This document shows, piece after piece, positions 1 to 11,314 of a stretch of DNA of 64,000 bases. Origin of the DNA: Lithobates sylvaticus (taxonomy: Eukaryota > Chordata > Amphibia > Anura > Ranidae). Position numbers and translations under genes: made by a program. The notes below the pieces were generated by a model that did not search any database, had not been told where the DNA came from, and saw nothing but the letters and a program-made list of their open reading frames with translations. The number at the start of each line of letters is the position of its first letter. Positions within the stretch are counted from its first letter, which is position 1. The stretch is from contig CM053031.1 of NCBI GenBank assembly GCA_028564925.1, positions 160,940,226 to 161,004,225 on the forward strand. The letters run 5' to 3'.

Positions 1-2240
1 AGATGTTCCTTCACAACCCACATACAGCCTCTCCCTAACACACACTCACTATGTTCATCCCAGGGAAGACAAATGATACCCCAGGTGAGGGAAAAGTGTG
101 ACCATTGCTTAACCCCCTATATACTGCTAGAGACCTATCACTGCCACCAGTGTATCTTATGAAATGCTGCAAACTAGGCAGCAGGTAAACTCCATTGATT
201 ATTATTCCTTTGAGTGGCAAAGTCTGTTTATCACAAGACCATAACAGAACTATATTGCAATGTCCAAATAGCAAGAGCTACTGTACCACCCAGGGCACAC
301 AGCAAATCATAGAGGTGTGTGTGTGTGTACATAAAATATAGATAGGGGTCCTGTAAACCTAGGTACAGGAAGAATGGGCTTGTTGGTAAATTGAGAATTC
401 ACTTTAGTTGTCCCTGTTCTTGCTGATGCAAGATTCTCTGCCACTGGCCAGTTTCTATTCAAGCTCTAATGCAGAATTAGTAGACTGCAGATAACACAGC
501 AGAGCTAATTTACCTATCAGCAATACAATTTTAAATAGCAAGGCTAGGCCAACATTTACTAGAGACAAAGAGCATAGGATGGGGCTTTGCTGCAAACATT
601 TATATTCTGTAGAGGATATTGCAGTGTAAAACTAGCTAGTTGCAGGAGAGTTTTAACCAGGGATAATGGGCCAAAATGTGCTTAGTCCCATTACTGGCCC
701 TTCTAAACCTGCTGGTCATAGTTCAAAGACCATGCAGTGTGTTAAGGACCTGAATTTCTGAATAAACCTGCACAAAAATTAAGTAAACCGAATTAGTAAA
801 ACACCATACATGCTGTACCATGTTAATAAGTAGTGATAAGCAAATGTTTCATAGACTGTTCATCATCAATTGCGTACTTTACTCTGATCTCAACAGAAGG
901 TAATAGGAGATGAATCTTGTCAAAATAGGACATAGGGAGGTAGGATCTGGCCAGGGGAACATGTACCAATGCAAAAAGAACAGTCAACATAGAGAAGGCC
1001 CTCCATTTTATGCAATTTTGAGGGCAATAAGCATAATACATGCTTGCAAGATTCCTTTAGGCTATATGTGTTGTTATGGAACCACATGACTCCTCGAGAC
1101 AGCATAATCTACAATGTATTCTGACATCACATAACTTGAATCTGCAAACCATTTGTTGTAATTTACATTATTCCTTGGCTTACATACGGCATCATCCCAA
1201 TCTGAATAATTTTAACTTAACAAGTATTTTTATGTACTTTTTGCTATGATACATGATTTTTCATCTAGCAGTAATAGACCAGAATTGAGCAGTTGAAGTA
1301 GTAGACACACAGTGGAACAGATCTAAAAGCTTTTGTAAGGTTTACACTTAAAAATACATAGCTAAATTCTTGAACTTCGTAACAATTTCTAAAATCATGT
1401 CTCATGTCTCACGTCTCAATCCCACATCCCAGAGATGAAGCAGTTGTTGTGAAGAAATAAACATTACAGAGCCACATTTCAGAGATACTAGACAGACCCA
1501 TAACGCAGTAGCTGTAGAGCATGTAAACAGTTTGTTTGGGCAGCATTGTAAGAGGGTGAGACAAGGAAAGCTTTATTGTGAAATAAAATGTCAGTGTTTT
1601 ATGTCATAGATGATACCCAGAAATATAGCTCAGACACTCTGCACATCATGGAAGTCTTTTTACTAAGCAGCTAAGTAGGAGGATAAGACAAGGTAGTTTT
1701 TAGAACAAAATAAAATGTACAGTATATTGTGTAAGAGGCAATAGCCATACATACAGCACAGACATGCTGGTGCTGCCAGGCAGAAGTGCTATTCACTTAG
1801 AAACTGTGCTGTCCTAATTTCTAAATTAATATGATGTTTTTAATTAATTATAGATATATGAGACAAAATATACACTTTAATAGTTGATCATTTTTATTTG
1901 AAAAAAAGGTGCTTTTTCATGTTTTACATGTTAAATGTTTATATTTAAAAATGTGTGATGGCATTTAATTCCATAAAGCTGTTGAAGTGAATGTTTTGTA
2001 TTTTTTTGTAGTTATTTCTAAGCACAATTTGGAGTCTAAATATACAAAATATATTGAGTTTTTTTTAGCTTTAAACAAGTCTTTAAAGAGGAGTGCCATA
2101 GCAGTAATAGATTTACTTATGGTACCTTCGCCCCAACAGTGTAAAATACAAATTGGAGGGGGGAGGCTATAATGGACCTTGATGGTACGCTATACCAAAT
2201 GACAATAGACAGTTGTAGATACAATTTAAAAAAAAGTTTA
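1..2240. other. A/T-rich intergenic DNA, no gene seen
   Basis: No open frame here has recognisable protein motifs; the longest are under 80 residues and look random. A short GT run lies near 310-326. No transposon termini or RNA genes were recognised. The sequence is single-copy looking compared with the rest of the window. Confidence 0.6.
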
Positions 2241-2252
2241 TTACAGAAATGA

Positions 2253-2282
2253 GATATATATATATATATATATATATATACT
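2253..2282. repeat. (TA)n microsatellite
   Basis: A run of alternating A and T of about 28 bases between an A-rich stretch and unique sequence. Confidence 0.9.
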
Positions 2283-2289
2283 GTATAAC

Positions 2290-2600
2290 ATTCAACCTTT
2301 ACATATTAAAATCAATAGTGCTAATCAAACAAAGCATTTGGTTCTATAGTCGCACCACATTGTGACAACTGGAACATAAATAGCATCTTTATGCTGGTTA
2401 CTCTACATGTTTCGTTGATCACATTAGCCGCTTCTTCAGGAGCTTTATTATATAATTAGATGGTGATTAAAAGATGATTATCACATAACAAGAATGTCAG
2501 GTTGCCAGGAGCCCAAAAGAGGATGACCCACCCCGGAGGGCACGGGTCTTCCCAATACACGAGACCGCATTGATAAAACACTTACTGCTTTTCAGGACAA
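2290..2600 (-). mobile_element. Penelope-like element tail, minus strand (tentative)
   Basis: The reverse complement of 2401-2440 reads CTGAAGA, a short spacer, then GAAAC, which is the same signature seen at the ends of other PLE-associated tails in this window (9601, 26741, 29128). No coding sequence is attached. The call rests on this signature and the general resemblance of the flanks, so it is tentative. Confidence 0.35.
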
Positions 2601-2990
2601 AGACCAAAATAAAGTTTTTTAATTTTCGCTATTAAAAAGAAGGAACCTTGTACATTCTGCTTATACAGTATTGCTACAATCTTTTTCTGACTGCCGTTTG
2701 AAAATGACAGACCGCAACCAGTTTTCTTTCCCAAAAATCCACATTTAAATGTACATATTTCGAAAGACAAATGAAAGAATTTTTCAGTATCTCCATAGAC
2801 CATATTTAAGCACTTTTAGTTGGCTTCATTTTGAACAGGAGGGAATACAGTCAGAATTTTTAAATATCAGCTTTGGAGTATATTTATTTCACTGAAAAAA
2901 AAAGACAGCTAAATGTTGTACTGACTCCCTACACATTGAACCATTTTAATTGGCTTTGTTTTGAAAAGAGATACACCAGGCATCTTTTAA

Positions 2991-4165
2991 CCACTTCAGC
3001 TCTGGAAGATTTACCCCCTTCATGAACAGGCCATTTTTTGTGATACAGGACTGCGTTACATTAACCACTTCTGCCCCGGAAGTTTTTGCCCCCTTCCTGA
3101 CCAGAGCACTTTTTACAATGTGGCACTGTGTCGCTTTAACTGACAATTGCGCAGTCATGCGATGTTGTACCCAAACGGAATTTGCGTCTTCCCCCCCCCC
3201 CCCACAAATAGAGCTTTCTTTTGGTGGTATTTGATCACCTCTGCGTTTTTTATTTTTTGCACTATAAACAAACAGAGTGCGACAATTTTGAAAAAAAAAA
3301 CAATATTTTTTTACTTTTTGCTATAATAAATATCCTCCCAAATTAAAAAAAAAAAACAAATTTCTTCATCAGTTTAGGCCAATGTATATTCTTCTACATA
3401 TTTTTGGTACAAAAAAATCACAATAAGCATATACTGATTGGTTTGCGCAAAAGTTATTGCATCTATAAACTATGGGAAAGATTTATGGCATTTTTATGAA
3501 ATTTTTTCTTTTACTAGTAATGGCAGTGATCTGTGATTTTTAGCGCTACTGCGACATTGCGACGGACAGATCGGACACTTTTGACACTTTTTTGGGACCA
3601 TTGACAATCATACAACGACTAGTGCTATAAAAATGCACTAATTACTGTGTAAATATCACTGGCAGGGAAGGAGTTAACACTAGGGGGCAATCAAGGGGTT
3701 AACTGTGTGTTCTCTCAGTGTGTTCTAACTGTGTGGGAATGGGAGTGTCTGGGAGAGGAGACATATCGTTTTTCCTTCTTAGTAGGAACAAACGATATGG
3801 CTCCTCTTCTCTGACAGCACAGGGATTTGTGTTTACACACCCAATTTCCGTGTTGGCGCTCATGCAATGAAACGCACGTGGCCGGCGGTGCATGCTCGCC
3901 CTTTGGTGGCCGAAAAGGGTAAGGCGTACCCGTGCGGGGTTTCGCTCAGAAGAGCCATTCTGCCGCAGTATATGTGCGTGAGCCGGTCGGGAACCGGTTA
4001 ACTGGTAATTGTGTAGTCGTGTGACGCTGTACCCAAGTAAAATGTATGTCCTTTTTTCCCCACAAATAGAGCTTTCTTTTGGTGCTATTGTTTTTATTTT
4101 TAGTGCTATAAACAAAAAAAGACAGACAATTTTGAAAAAATAAAAAAAATAACACAATAAATAAA
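2991..4165. mobile_element. TTAA-type non-autonomous DNA element (outer copy)
   Basis: Begins CCACTTCAGC directly after a TTAA at 2987-2990. Its body resumes after the inner copy at 4002 with the same text that follows this point in related copies (aactggtaattg, then the acaaatagagctttcttt block also seen at 47190-47270). The right end is not clear and seems to have been lost where PLE sequence starts near 4166. No transposase is present. TTAA target choice is typical of piggyBac-type transposition; the family name is an inference. Confidence 0.6.
3065..3997. mobile_element. TTAA-type non-autonomous DNA element nested in a sibling
   Basis: A 933-bp copy bounded by TTAA at 3061-3064 and 3998-4001. 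It starts CCACTTCTGCCCCGG and ends GGTCGGGAACCGG, imperfect inverted termini. Removing it restores continuous sequence of the outer element of the same family. It encodes no protein. Confidence 0.7.
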
Positions 4166-4169
4166 GAGG

Positions 4170-4731
4170 ATGATTTCTGGAAACTATGTAGGAAGTTAGA
4201 AGCAGCATATAAGTACCACACAACTCAGTGGTGGGATTCAACTTTTCTAAAAATGTATCTGTCGGAGGGACTTGCGCCAAGAGGCTTACGCTAACACAAA
4301 GTGTTGTAGCTTCTTGGATTAGGATCTCCAAATTACCTGAGTTTCCTCTTTTTGCACTGCACAATGGATGGAAATTCTACGCATGCAAAGGGAACGCATG
4401 CAATAAAACAAAATTACAAGAGTTAACAAAAACTTTAGATACATATGCACATATGCCCAGTTATACGAGATGTCTAAATATCCTTAATGACCGTAGGAAA
4501 CGGTATGAGGAGGAGCTCATTGCAACTAAACAAAAGAAATTCTCAAGGGACTTAGAGGACTATGAGAAAGGATGTATCTTCAGTTGGAGGAGGCCACCAT
4601 CTCCCCTTCCTAGTAGGGATACATGCAATGCACAACATAATATTACCAAAGGGAATCACGGTACCTCTAGAGCTCCCAATAGTCAGCACCCCTTGAAAGA
4701 TATACAGAATAATCCACCCAAACCACGATGA
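4170..4731 (+). pseudogene. PLE1 N-terminal coding remnant
   Basis: The open stretch encodes a basic protein segment with FSRDLEDYEKGCIFSW near the end. The similar KFKRDKDDWEKGEIFN in the second PLE at 13605-13645 indicates a shared N-terminal region upstream of the RT. Lysine-rich text before it (RKRYEEELIATKQKK) is compatible with nucleic acid binding. The segment has frame changes at its start and stops where an L2-like tail is inserted. Confidence 0.55.
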
Positions 4732-4814
4732 CTCCCAGCCATGGGACACAACATTAGAACAGGAATAATATGAACAATTATAGAGGGAATCGTCCCAGTG
4801 GAGGCATTGTATCC

Positions 4815-5118
4815 CAACCATGACACCTTCTGCCTGGAGTTTGCATGTTCTCCCTGTGCTTGCGTGGGTTTCCTCCGGGTACTCCGGTTTCCTCCCACAC
4901 TCCAAAGACATGCTGGTAGGTTAATTAGATCCTGTCGATAAAATTGGCCAAATATGTGTATGTTGTATGTGTATGTGTTTGTAAGCGTGTCAGGACCCCA
5001 CAGGGCAAGGACCGCACTATACCACAGATGGACACCAGTGGCAAAAAGCGCCCTGAGGCGATTCAGTTCGCATAGGTTGCGCTATACAAGTCATTCATTC
5101 ATTCATTCATTCACTAAC
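4815..5118 (+). mobile_element. L2/CR1-type LINE 3' tail or SINE sharing that tail
   Basis: Contains the widespread vertebrate tail text with GTTTGCATGTTCTCCCTGTG and GGTTTCCTCCGG, and closes with a gcgctata block followed by (ATTC)n at 5091-5115. Such simple-repeat ends are typical of L2/CR1-clade 3' ends. It interrupts the PLE1 coding region. I cannot tell a 5'-truncated LINE from a SINE with a borrowed tail. Confidence 0.65.
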
Positions 5119-6003
5119 CACAATTATTGTTATCATCAGCACACCAACTGTAATGGGGGAAATAAGGAGAAAAAATGTGCCCAATAGACAACCCCAAACG
5201 AACCCCAAACACAACTGTCCAATGAAAACAGCACACCACAACCAAGTTAAGAATGAAGCAGAGGTCAGAGGTTTCTGTTCCAAGAAATTTGGGGAGTGTT
5301 GTGTTGATGTGACCAAAAAGGTTCCTACTAATATTACACAAACAGTGGTATATAATGTAATAACATCAAATTCCTTTCAAGTCCTGAATACAGATTACAG
5401 ACATTACAGTCAAATGATTCTTTTACCCTAAAGAAAATAAGAAACCAGCACTCAATAAAGAAAAGCCCCAAATAGAAAATCAGACAGATGACGGATTATT
5501 GCAAATTTATGAAAATACCAGTGAACTAGAGCTTCTAGAAATATTAGAGGAATTATATGAAGAGGGTCAAATATGTGACATTGATGACATAGTATCTACT
5601 CTTTACCATAACCCTATTCTATATACATCATTCAAACCAAAGTCCGTTTTGTATCCCCACCATGCCAAAAGTGAGTACATCAAAACATTCTACTCTATGG
5701 TGTACTCAGATTTCATAAAATTAAATCAGGATCCACATTACAAACATTTTCCTAACCTAAGTCTGGTTGAAAGACAGGTTTGGACACTTTGGGTAGGAAT
5801 GACAAGATAGTTATTCATAATGCTGATAAAGGTGGGAGTATAGTCATCCTAAATAGAGATGACTATATACAGGAAGCTAACAGATTACTTTCTGATAAGG
5901 ATTTGTATGAGAAACTCAGTAGAGATCCGTTACCCCCTTTTAAACCATTACTGCACAGTATAGTGGATGATGCCACCAGAAAAAGACGTGATAAACAAGG
6001 ATA
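5116..6003 (+). pseudogene. PLE1 linker region with DKGG motif
   Basis: Reads through LELLEILEELYEEG (5520-5560), FPNLSLVERQ and then HNADKGGSIVILNRDDYI at about 5816-5870. The DKGG-hydrophobic block just ahead of the RT is characteristic of Penelope-like RTs. A frame change separates the segment ending at 5810 from that starting at 5780. It is followed by the inverted-repeat insertion at about 6043. Confidence 0.65.
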
Positions 6004-6042
6004 ACATATTTTTTTTTTAATTAGGGAACATTATTTAACATG

Positions 6043-7518
6043 ATATTAAATTAAGGGATGGTGGTGCTGTTCAGGGTAGAATATGGGGAGAGCTGGATGG
6101 AAGTGTAAATATATGACGGGTGCATATAACTAGTAAAAGCAATGCTGTGTGTGAATAATAAAAGAATATATATAAAAAACAATATTGCTGCCTCCTGCCT
6201 CCTCTGTGGGGTTGTTCAGCCTTTGCCACTCTCCAGGGATGGGGGGTAAATCACTGATGAAATCCGTATATAAAAAATATATATGACACTAATAGTGTGA
6301 AATTGCTTAGTACAGGGGTAGTTTATTGGTAAAAATGGTAAAAAGGGGAACAAAGTAACAATATAGCCAATAAGGCTATTAGGACAAAAGAGGATTGCAA
6401 GTAATAATAGAAATGCACAAAATTTAATTCAAATTAAAAAAAGCAGAGCGCGCAGCTGGAGGGCAGAGCGATGAAGGCCCCGCAAAGCCTCGGTTACAGC
6501 GTGCGTTCCACTTGCGGCTGGTCAGAAACCGGAATTAAATTTTGCGCATTTCTTTTATTACTTGCAATCCTCTTTTGTCCTAATAGCCTTATTGGCTATA
6601 TTGTTACTTTGTTCCCCTTTTTACCATTTTTACCAATTAACTACCCCTGTACTAAGCAATATCACACTATTAGTGTCATATATATTTTTTATATACGGAT
6701 TTCATCGGTGATTTACCCCCCATCCCTGGAGAGTGGCAAAGGCTGAACACCCCCACAGAGGAGGCTTTTCAGAACAACCGCCCCTACAGAGGAGGATTCC
6801 CACCGGACATCCAGGAGATTATATGCCTATTACCCCTGCAGGGGTTAGGCACTCTGGTGAGTGTTTCCACATTAGGGGTCATCCGGCGGAAGGAGGGGAG
6901 CAGTTGAACAATCACTGCGTACAAGTTATTTGTTGCTTATACCAGTTATATGATGTCACAAGATTCCTGAGATTTAAAGGACAGCACAAGACTTTACCTA
7001 TTTGGTCACTGATCACTACCATTTTTTCCACTTGGGATATCTGCTAAGATTTTTTATCTCACCATACTGGAAAACTGTTTTATAAACTCTTTTAGGTGGA
7101 TATAATCATTCGATCATCAGTGGATCTATTTATTATTGTTTATATTCTTATTTTATATATATACTATTTTTCATATATACTTTTTTCAAGATCATCACTG
7201 CACGGAGTCATTTTTATTTATTTTTATGAATTTTTTCACTTATGTATTGCTTGTCATATGAATGATTTACGCATACCTATGTATTCGGTCAACTTTGATG
7301 TTCATAATTTATTGCACAAAGTCACTTTATACAAGTTTTGTATCACTTTCACTGGTTTTTAGAGTGAAGCAGCAATATTGTTTTTTATATATATTCTTTT
7401 ATTATTCACACACAGCATTGCTTTTACTAGTTATATGCACCCGTCATATATTTACACTTCCATCCAGCTCTCCCCATATTCTACCCTGAACAGCGCCACC
7501 ATGCCTTTAATATTATTT
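6043..7518. repeat. Long asymmetric inverted repeat inserted in PLE1
   Basis: The left arm (about 6043-6440) is the reverse complement of two blocks on the right: 6525-6757 and about 7372-7518. The right arm carries about 610 extra bases (6758-7371) that the left arm lacks. The arms match at roughly nine in ten positions by eye. No protein is encoded; A/T-rich text in the extra segment resembles PLE untranslated tails. Confidence 0.7.
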
Positions 7519-7559
7519 CTTCTACTAGACACTCGTGTGTAGTATCTCTCTGGGAGGCT

Positions 7560-7852
7560 GCCGTTCTGATCCCAAGCGCGGATTCTCTAGTATATTTCAA
7601 CATTATTTAATACCTTATTTTTACCATATCCCAAAGGTGCATAAAAATACTACTTTCCCTCCAGGACACCCAATTATTGCCAGTATAGACAGTCTCACAT
7701 GCTACATCTCCCAATATGTTGATTATTCTTTGCAGCCCATCGTAACATTCCTCCCTGCGTATGTTAGAGACTCCACCCATGTATTAGAGTTATTAGAACC
7801 CTACAAATGGTCTTCCCAATACATGAGGCTGTCCTTGGATGTATGTTCTTTA
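7560..7852 (+). pseudogene. PLE1 reverse transcriptase, fingers region
   Basis: Encodes YFYHIPKVHKN, PPGHPIIASIDSLTCYISQYVDYSLQP and, further on, MRLSLDVCSL. Penelope RTs have the pattern F-Y-x-x-P-K-x-H-K followed by G-R-P-I-x-S and L-D-V-x-S-L-Y-T; all three blocks are visible. The frame is cut inside the SLYT motif by the LTR insertion at 7853 and resumes with YTSIPHT at about 8989. Confidence 0.7.
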
Positions 7853-8986
7853 TGTAGCGCTGGCTCCTGACGAGCACACGCTATGTGTTTTTGAAAATTA
7901 ATATTCCACAGTTGGGTTTTAGGGCTAATTCTGCCAAATTATGATTTCAGTACCAGTCTGGCTGGATTGCACTCAGTCCTACTTGGCCACAGGTGTCACT
8001 GTCACCGCCGGCAAGTATGGGAACGCAGTTTAGTTGGGTGTATTGGATACCATTCTTTCTCTCAGAACCAGCCCAGTGGAAGTGTTTGTCCTGCTGTGAT
8101 TTCTGGGAGGGGGTATTTAAGGTACTGAGATCACGTTCTTCTGGGTTCGGGTCCAGAATATATCTTCTGTCTGTTTGGTCCTGGTCCTCCTGACCAGCCT
8201 TCATGGCCCTTCTGGCCTGGGGTGCGGATCCATGCAATTCCAAGTCTCGGGGCTGGATAGCCCGAAGCAAAGCAACTGCAGGGACAGGCCTGAATGGATA
8301 TCGGGCCTAATTATCCAAAGGTGGTCCGGTGCCATCTCATCAAACGAGAGGCCCAGCAACTGGAGGAGCATCCAGGGGAGGATTCTTCAGGAGAAGGCCA
8401 TGCATGAGGCTGGTTTCTCTGAAGGGGCCTGGAGGCTCACTTGAAGGACACTTTATGGATCTACACTCATACGGTATCGCCGGACCGGCTGAGAAATACT
8501 GGTACCGTATGATAGCTCTCTAAATTTGTCTATGTCCCTCAGTTACGCTCAAGTCTGTGGCAGAGACTTTTCCTAAAGTATTCTACATACAAGTCTGTGG
8601 CAGAGACTTTTCTCAAGTGTTCTACAACCAGGTCTGTGGCAGAGACTTTGCTTTACCTAACACTCTACGGGCTGCTAGGCCTAGTGAGAGGAGGTCTATC
8701 CGGAGGTGGTGAGAATCCAGCAGTGAAACAGTTATTCTCTGGATTCCTACAGTAAGAGACTTCCTATTCTTGCAGTTCCAAAAGTACCTGAACTATCCTC
8801 CTAACCCTCTACCCTACGTTAAGAGACTGTGTTATCTTTCAAATAAATAACCCAAAAGGAATATCAAGTGCCAGTTTCTACATTTCATTGGGCCATCTAC
8901 CATGGGAAACCCTAGACGGAGACGAGGTCAAGAAGGTAACGGTAAGCCCAATAAGACCAGCAGCTCCTTCGGCGGTCAGTGCTACA
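7853..8986 (+). mobile_element. Probable solo LTR of a Ty3/Gypsy-like retrotransposon (fossil)
   Basis: Starts TGTAGCGCT and ends GTGCTACA, so it has the TG...CA ends of an LTR, and it lies inside PLE1 with the PLE frame resuming on the far side. Internal signs are a tatttaagg box near 8115, an aataaataac block near 8844 and three copies of a unit with tctgtggcagagactttt at 8545-8650. A clean target duplication was not visible. No internal coding region is attached, so it is read as a solo LTR. Confidence 0.5.
8536..8655. repeat. Short tandem repeat inside the LTR (3 copies, about 50 bp)
   Basis: Three successive copies of a unit centred on ctgtggcagagacttt separated by similar spacers. Confidence 0.75.
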
Positions 8987-9182
8987 TGTATATACATCTA
9001 TCCCTCACACAGCAGGTATTAAAGCATTAAATCATTTTCTTTCGAACCTACCTAAACCCTCTTCAAGCTCAGTTCATTAGCAATTGCACAGAATTTGCAT
9101 TAACACACAATTAATTCCAATTCTAAGGATTTCATTTTCTACAAAAATCAGGTACAGCAATGGGAGCTCATTTTGTACCTGG
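8987..9182 (+). pseudogene. PLE1 reverse transcriptase, central block
   Basis: The frame opens with YTSIPHTAGIKALNHFL and runs to a degenerate G-T-A-M-G block (ggtacagcaatgggag, about 9151-9166), which in PLEs precedes the catalytic aspartates. The text then changes abruptly at about 9183 into unrelated, tail-like sequence. Confidence 0.55.
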
Positions 9183-9889
9183 ATGTACTTTCGGTGGTGG
9201 TAGATGTATCCAGCTCAGATTAGTTGAAGAGTGAGGACGGTTAAGCTGTGACATCCTTTCTGTGGAAAATAAGATCTGATACTGTGCACTATATCCTTGC
9301 CATCGGAATCTGCTTACTATTTTGTTCAAGAATTTAAACAGAAGGCTTCTTCTCTAGTACCTTTTGGCTAAACTTAAGATTGAACATCCTGAACTGTAAA
9401 TCCCTGTGCATTGGACCCTTTTTTGGCTTTTGGGGTAAGCCCTTTTATTCGACCCCAGGTCCGCCTGACATAGACAAGTGCCGGGTCCACATTACAGTGC
9501 TCTGGCAGGACTTTAATGTGTAATGCCCTTAGGGAGCCTCCCAAAGTCAATACATACCAGATCAACTCTACTACATTCATTCCCCTCTAAATGAAAACCC
9601 CTGAAGAAGCCGACAAGGTGAAACACGTTGGGCTATGCATTTCCTCATATATGTAAAACTTTATTTTCCGTGGTCATCCATGACTGCATAAATAATTGTC
9701 TATAGAGGAATTACTATACTTTGGAGAGGGGAAAGTGTGTTCAATTCATTAGAGTTATGCTGCACAACTTTTTTTTTTTTTTAATATGTCTATTATGTGG
9801 TATAAACACAATTTTAATAATTTATAATAAAATGAAATTTTAAATATCACGTTGTAAGATTCATCACTCTAGGAGTCCCAATATGTTGT
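9183..9889 (+). mobile_element. PLE-tail-like insert with hammerhead-like motif
   Basis: Non-coding insert between two parts of the PLE1 RT. At 9601-9625 it has CTGAAGA, a GCC...GGT stem and GAAAC, matching the signature at other PLE tails here. It ends in A/T-rich sequence with aataaaatg near 9828. A minus-strand frame of 68 residues (9374-9580) shows no recognisable motif. Confidence 0.4.
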
Positions 9890-10189
9890 TGTCTCTTGTT
9901 GTACAAATTTATTCATGAGGTTTTGGGAGGAAAACATCCGGTGTACTATGCTATGGACAGTTTATTAATGATATTATCATCGGGGGGGGGGGGGGGGGGG
10001 GGACTGTAGAGGAGATCCAAAAGTTTGTAGATTATTGTAACCACAATCCATATAATGTTCGGGTTACATTTGTAGCTGACATCAACAGTCTAGTATTTCT
10101 GGACTTATTGTTGTCCAAAACTCACTTTAAGGAGACTGCTGGAAACTCCTATTTGCACTATAGGAGTTGTCACTTATCTAATTGGAAAC
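9890..10189 (+). pseudogene. PLE1 reverse transcriptase, C-terminal part
   Basis: Reads GQFINDIIII at about 9955-9982 (the RT catalytic block, where family members have R-Y-I-D-D), then after a G run VEEIQKFVDYCNHN and DINSLVFLDLLLSKTHF. The F-L-D-L motif is a Penelope RT hallmark. It ends at the left edge of a Gypsy LTR at 10190. Confidence 0.65.
9981..10002. repeat. Poly-G run
   Basis: About 22 consecutive G interrupting the PLE1 RT coding text. Confidence 0.9.
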
Positions 10190-11314
10190 TGTCAGGGCTT
10201 GGTTCTCATCCGTTCCTTCTCTGTGCTCAGGTTGCTCAGCTGTCGGTTAATTGCCAATACTCATGATTCCACAGTGGCTCACCTATTGATCATCTGCTGC
10301 TCATCAGTCAAGCCCACAGCCAGCCCCTTCTTGCTATTTAAACTGTCTAGTTCATTTCTTCAATTCCATCGCCTTGGTCAACATATTTAAAGACTCTCTG
10401 CTGTGTTGCTGTGGAAGACTTGCCTGGATGACTTCCCTTCTGGTTCCTGATCCTGTCTACTGCCTCTGACTGTGCTGATCTTTGGTTTCCTGATTTCCTG
10501 GCTTGTTCTGACTACCCGATTTGGCTACTAAACCCTGGCTATGTTTTGACAACATTTACCAGTTGTACCATTTTTACCATTTTTTTAAAAGGTGTGATTT
10601 GTACTGCATTTTCTGTCTCCACCTGTTTCATGGTTCCTAACAGTAGGCAAAAGCCATGAACTCAGAAGATTCAGGCAATCCACCTAGTGGTAATATTTTT
10701 TTCAGGTTGAATGAGCAGGATCATTGCATGGATCAGTTTGCCATAGCGTTACAGATGCACCTGTTTCGCACTGCTTATCTGGATCCCCCACTGTGGCTGT
10801 TCCGGTACACAGGCCATCCCTGCTGCTGCTCCAGTCTCTGTGCAGGCACCCATCTCAAATATTTACTCTGTAAGAGGTATGTCTGGTTCCGCTACGATTT
10901 CCCAGTGATTTTGGGGGCGATCAATGCAGAGGGTTTCTCAACCAGGTTGGGATATACTTTGAGATTCTGCCCCAAGAGTTCCTCACGGACAGCAGCAAAG
11001 TAGGCTTCATTATTTTTTTTGCTTTCTGATAGAGCCTTGGCCTGGGCAAAACCTCTATAAGAGATGCAAAAATCCATTGTCCTGAGTTACTCAGAGTTTG
11101 TGGCTTCCTTTAAAAGGGTATTTGAAGTTCCCGCATGCTCCACTTCTTCTGCCAAGAGCCTCATGTCCATCAGAGTACGAAAACTGTTGCCAATTACGCT
11201 TTTGAATTCTGTACTCTGGCAGCAGAGGTCGCATGGAACAATGAAGCCCTCGTGGCTGCTTTTTCTCATGGTCTCTCAGATAACATCAAAGAAGAGATAG
11301 CAGCCCAAGACATG
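10190..11314 (+). mobile_element. Ty3/Gypsy LTR retrotransposon fragment: 5' LTR plus gag (fossil)
   Basis: A 453-bp LTR (10190-10642) starts TGTCAGGG and ends CTAACA. It is followed after 13 bp by a gag-like frame from 10656. The gag text has the retrotransposon gag pattern with SDRALAWA (about 11027-11050) and a following EFVASFKRVF block, as in sushi/Mag-type Gypsy elements. The element is broken, with several disruptions, and is cut by a Tc1 at 11315; neither pol nor a 3' LTR is found in the window. It inserted at the end of PLE1, so it is younger than that relic. Confidence 0.7.

Larger units (their letters stand above)
4166..10189 (+). mobile_element. Penelope-like retroelement relic 1 (PLE1), heavily interrupted
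   Basis: Plus-strand coding pieces of one PLE can be followed across the interval: a basic N-terminal region (4170-4730), a linker with the DKGG motif (5116-6003), RT fingers with FYHIPKVHKN (7560-7852), the LYTSIPHT block (8987-9182), and the RT C-terminal part with FLDLLLSKTHF (9890-10189). It is interrupted by an L2-like tail, a long inverted repeat, a probable solo LTR and a further tail-like insert. PLEs are non-LTR retroelements with a Penelope RT and often a GIY-YIG endonuclease. This copy has many frame breaks and cannot be functional. Confidence 0.75.

Noticed and set aside
823-1105. Two overlapping minus-strand frames near 0.8-1.1 kb as a gene
   Set aside because: Short, overlapping, no motifs, no codon signal; treated as chance.
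3699-4364. 221-codon minus-strand frame across the TTAA elements
   Set aside because: Spans an element boundary and lacks any motif; composition is that of the repeat.
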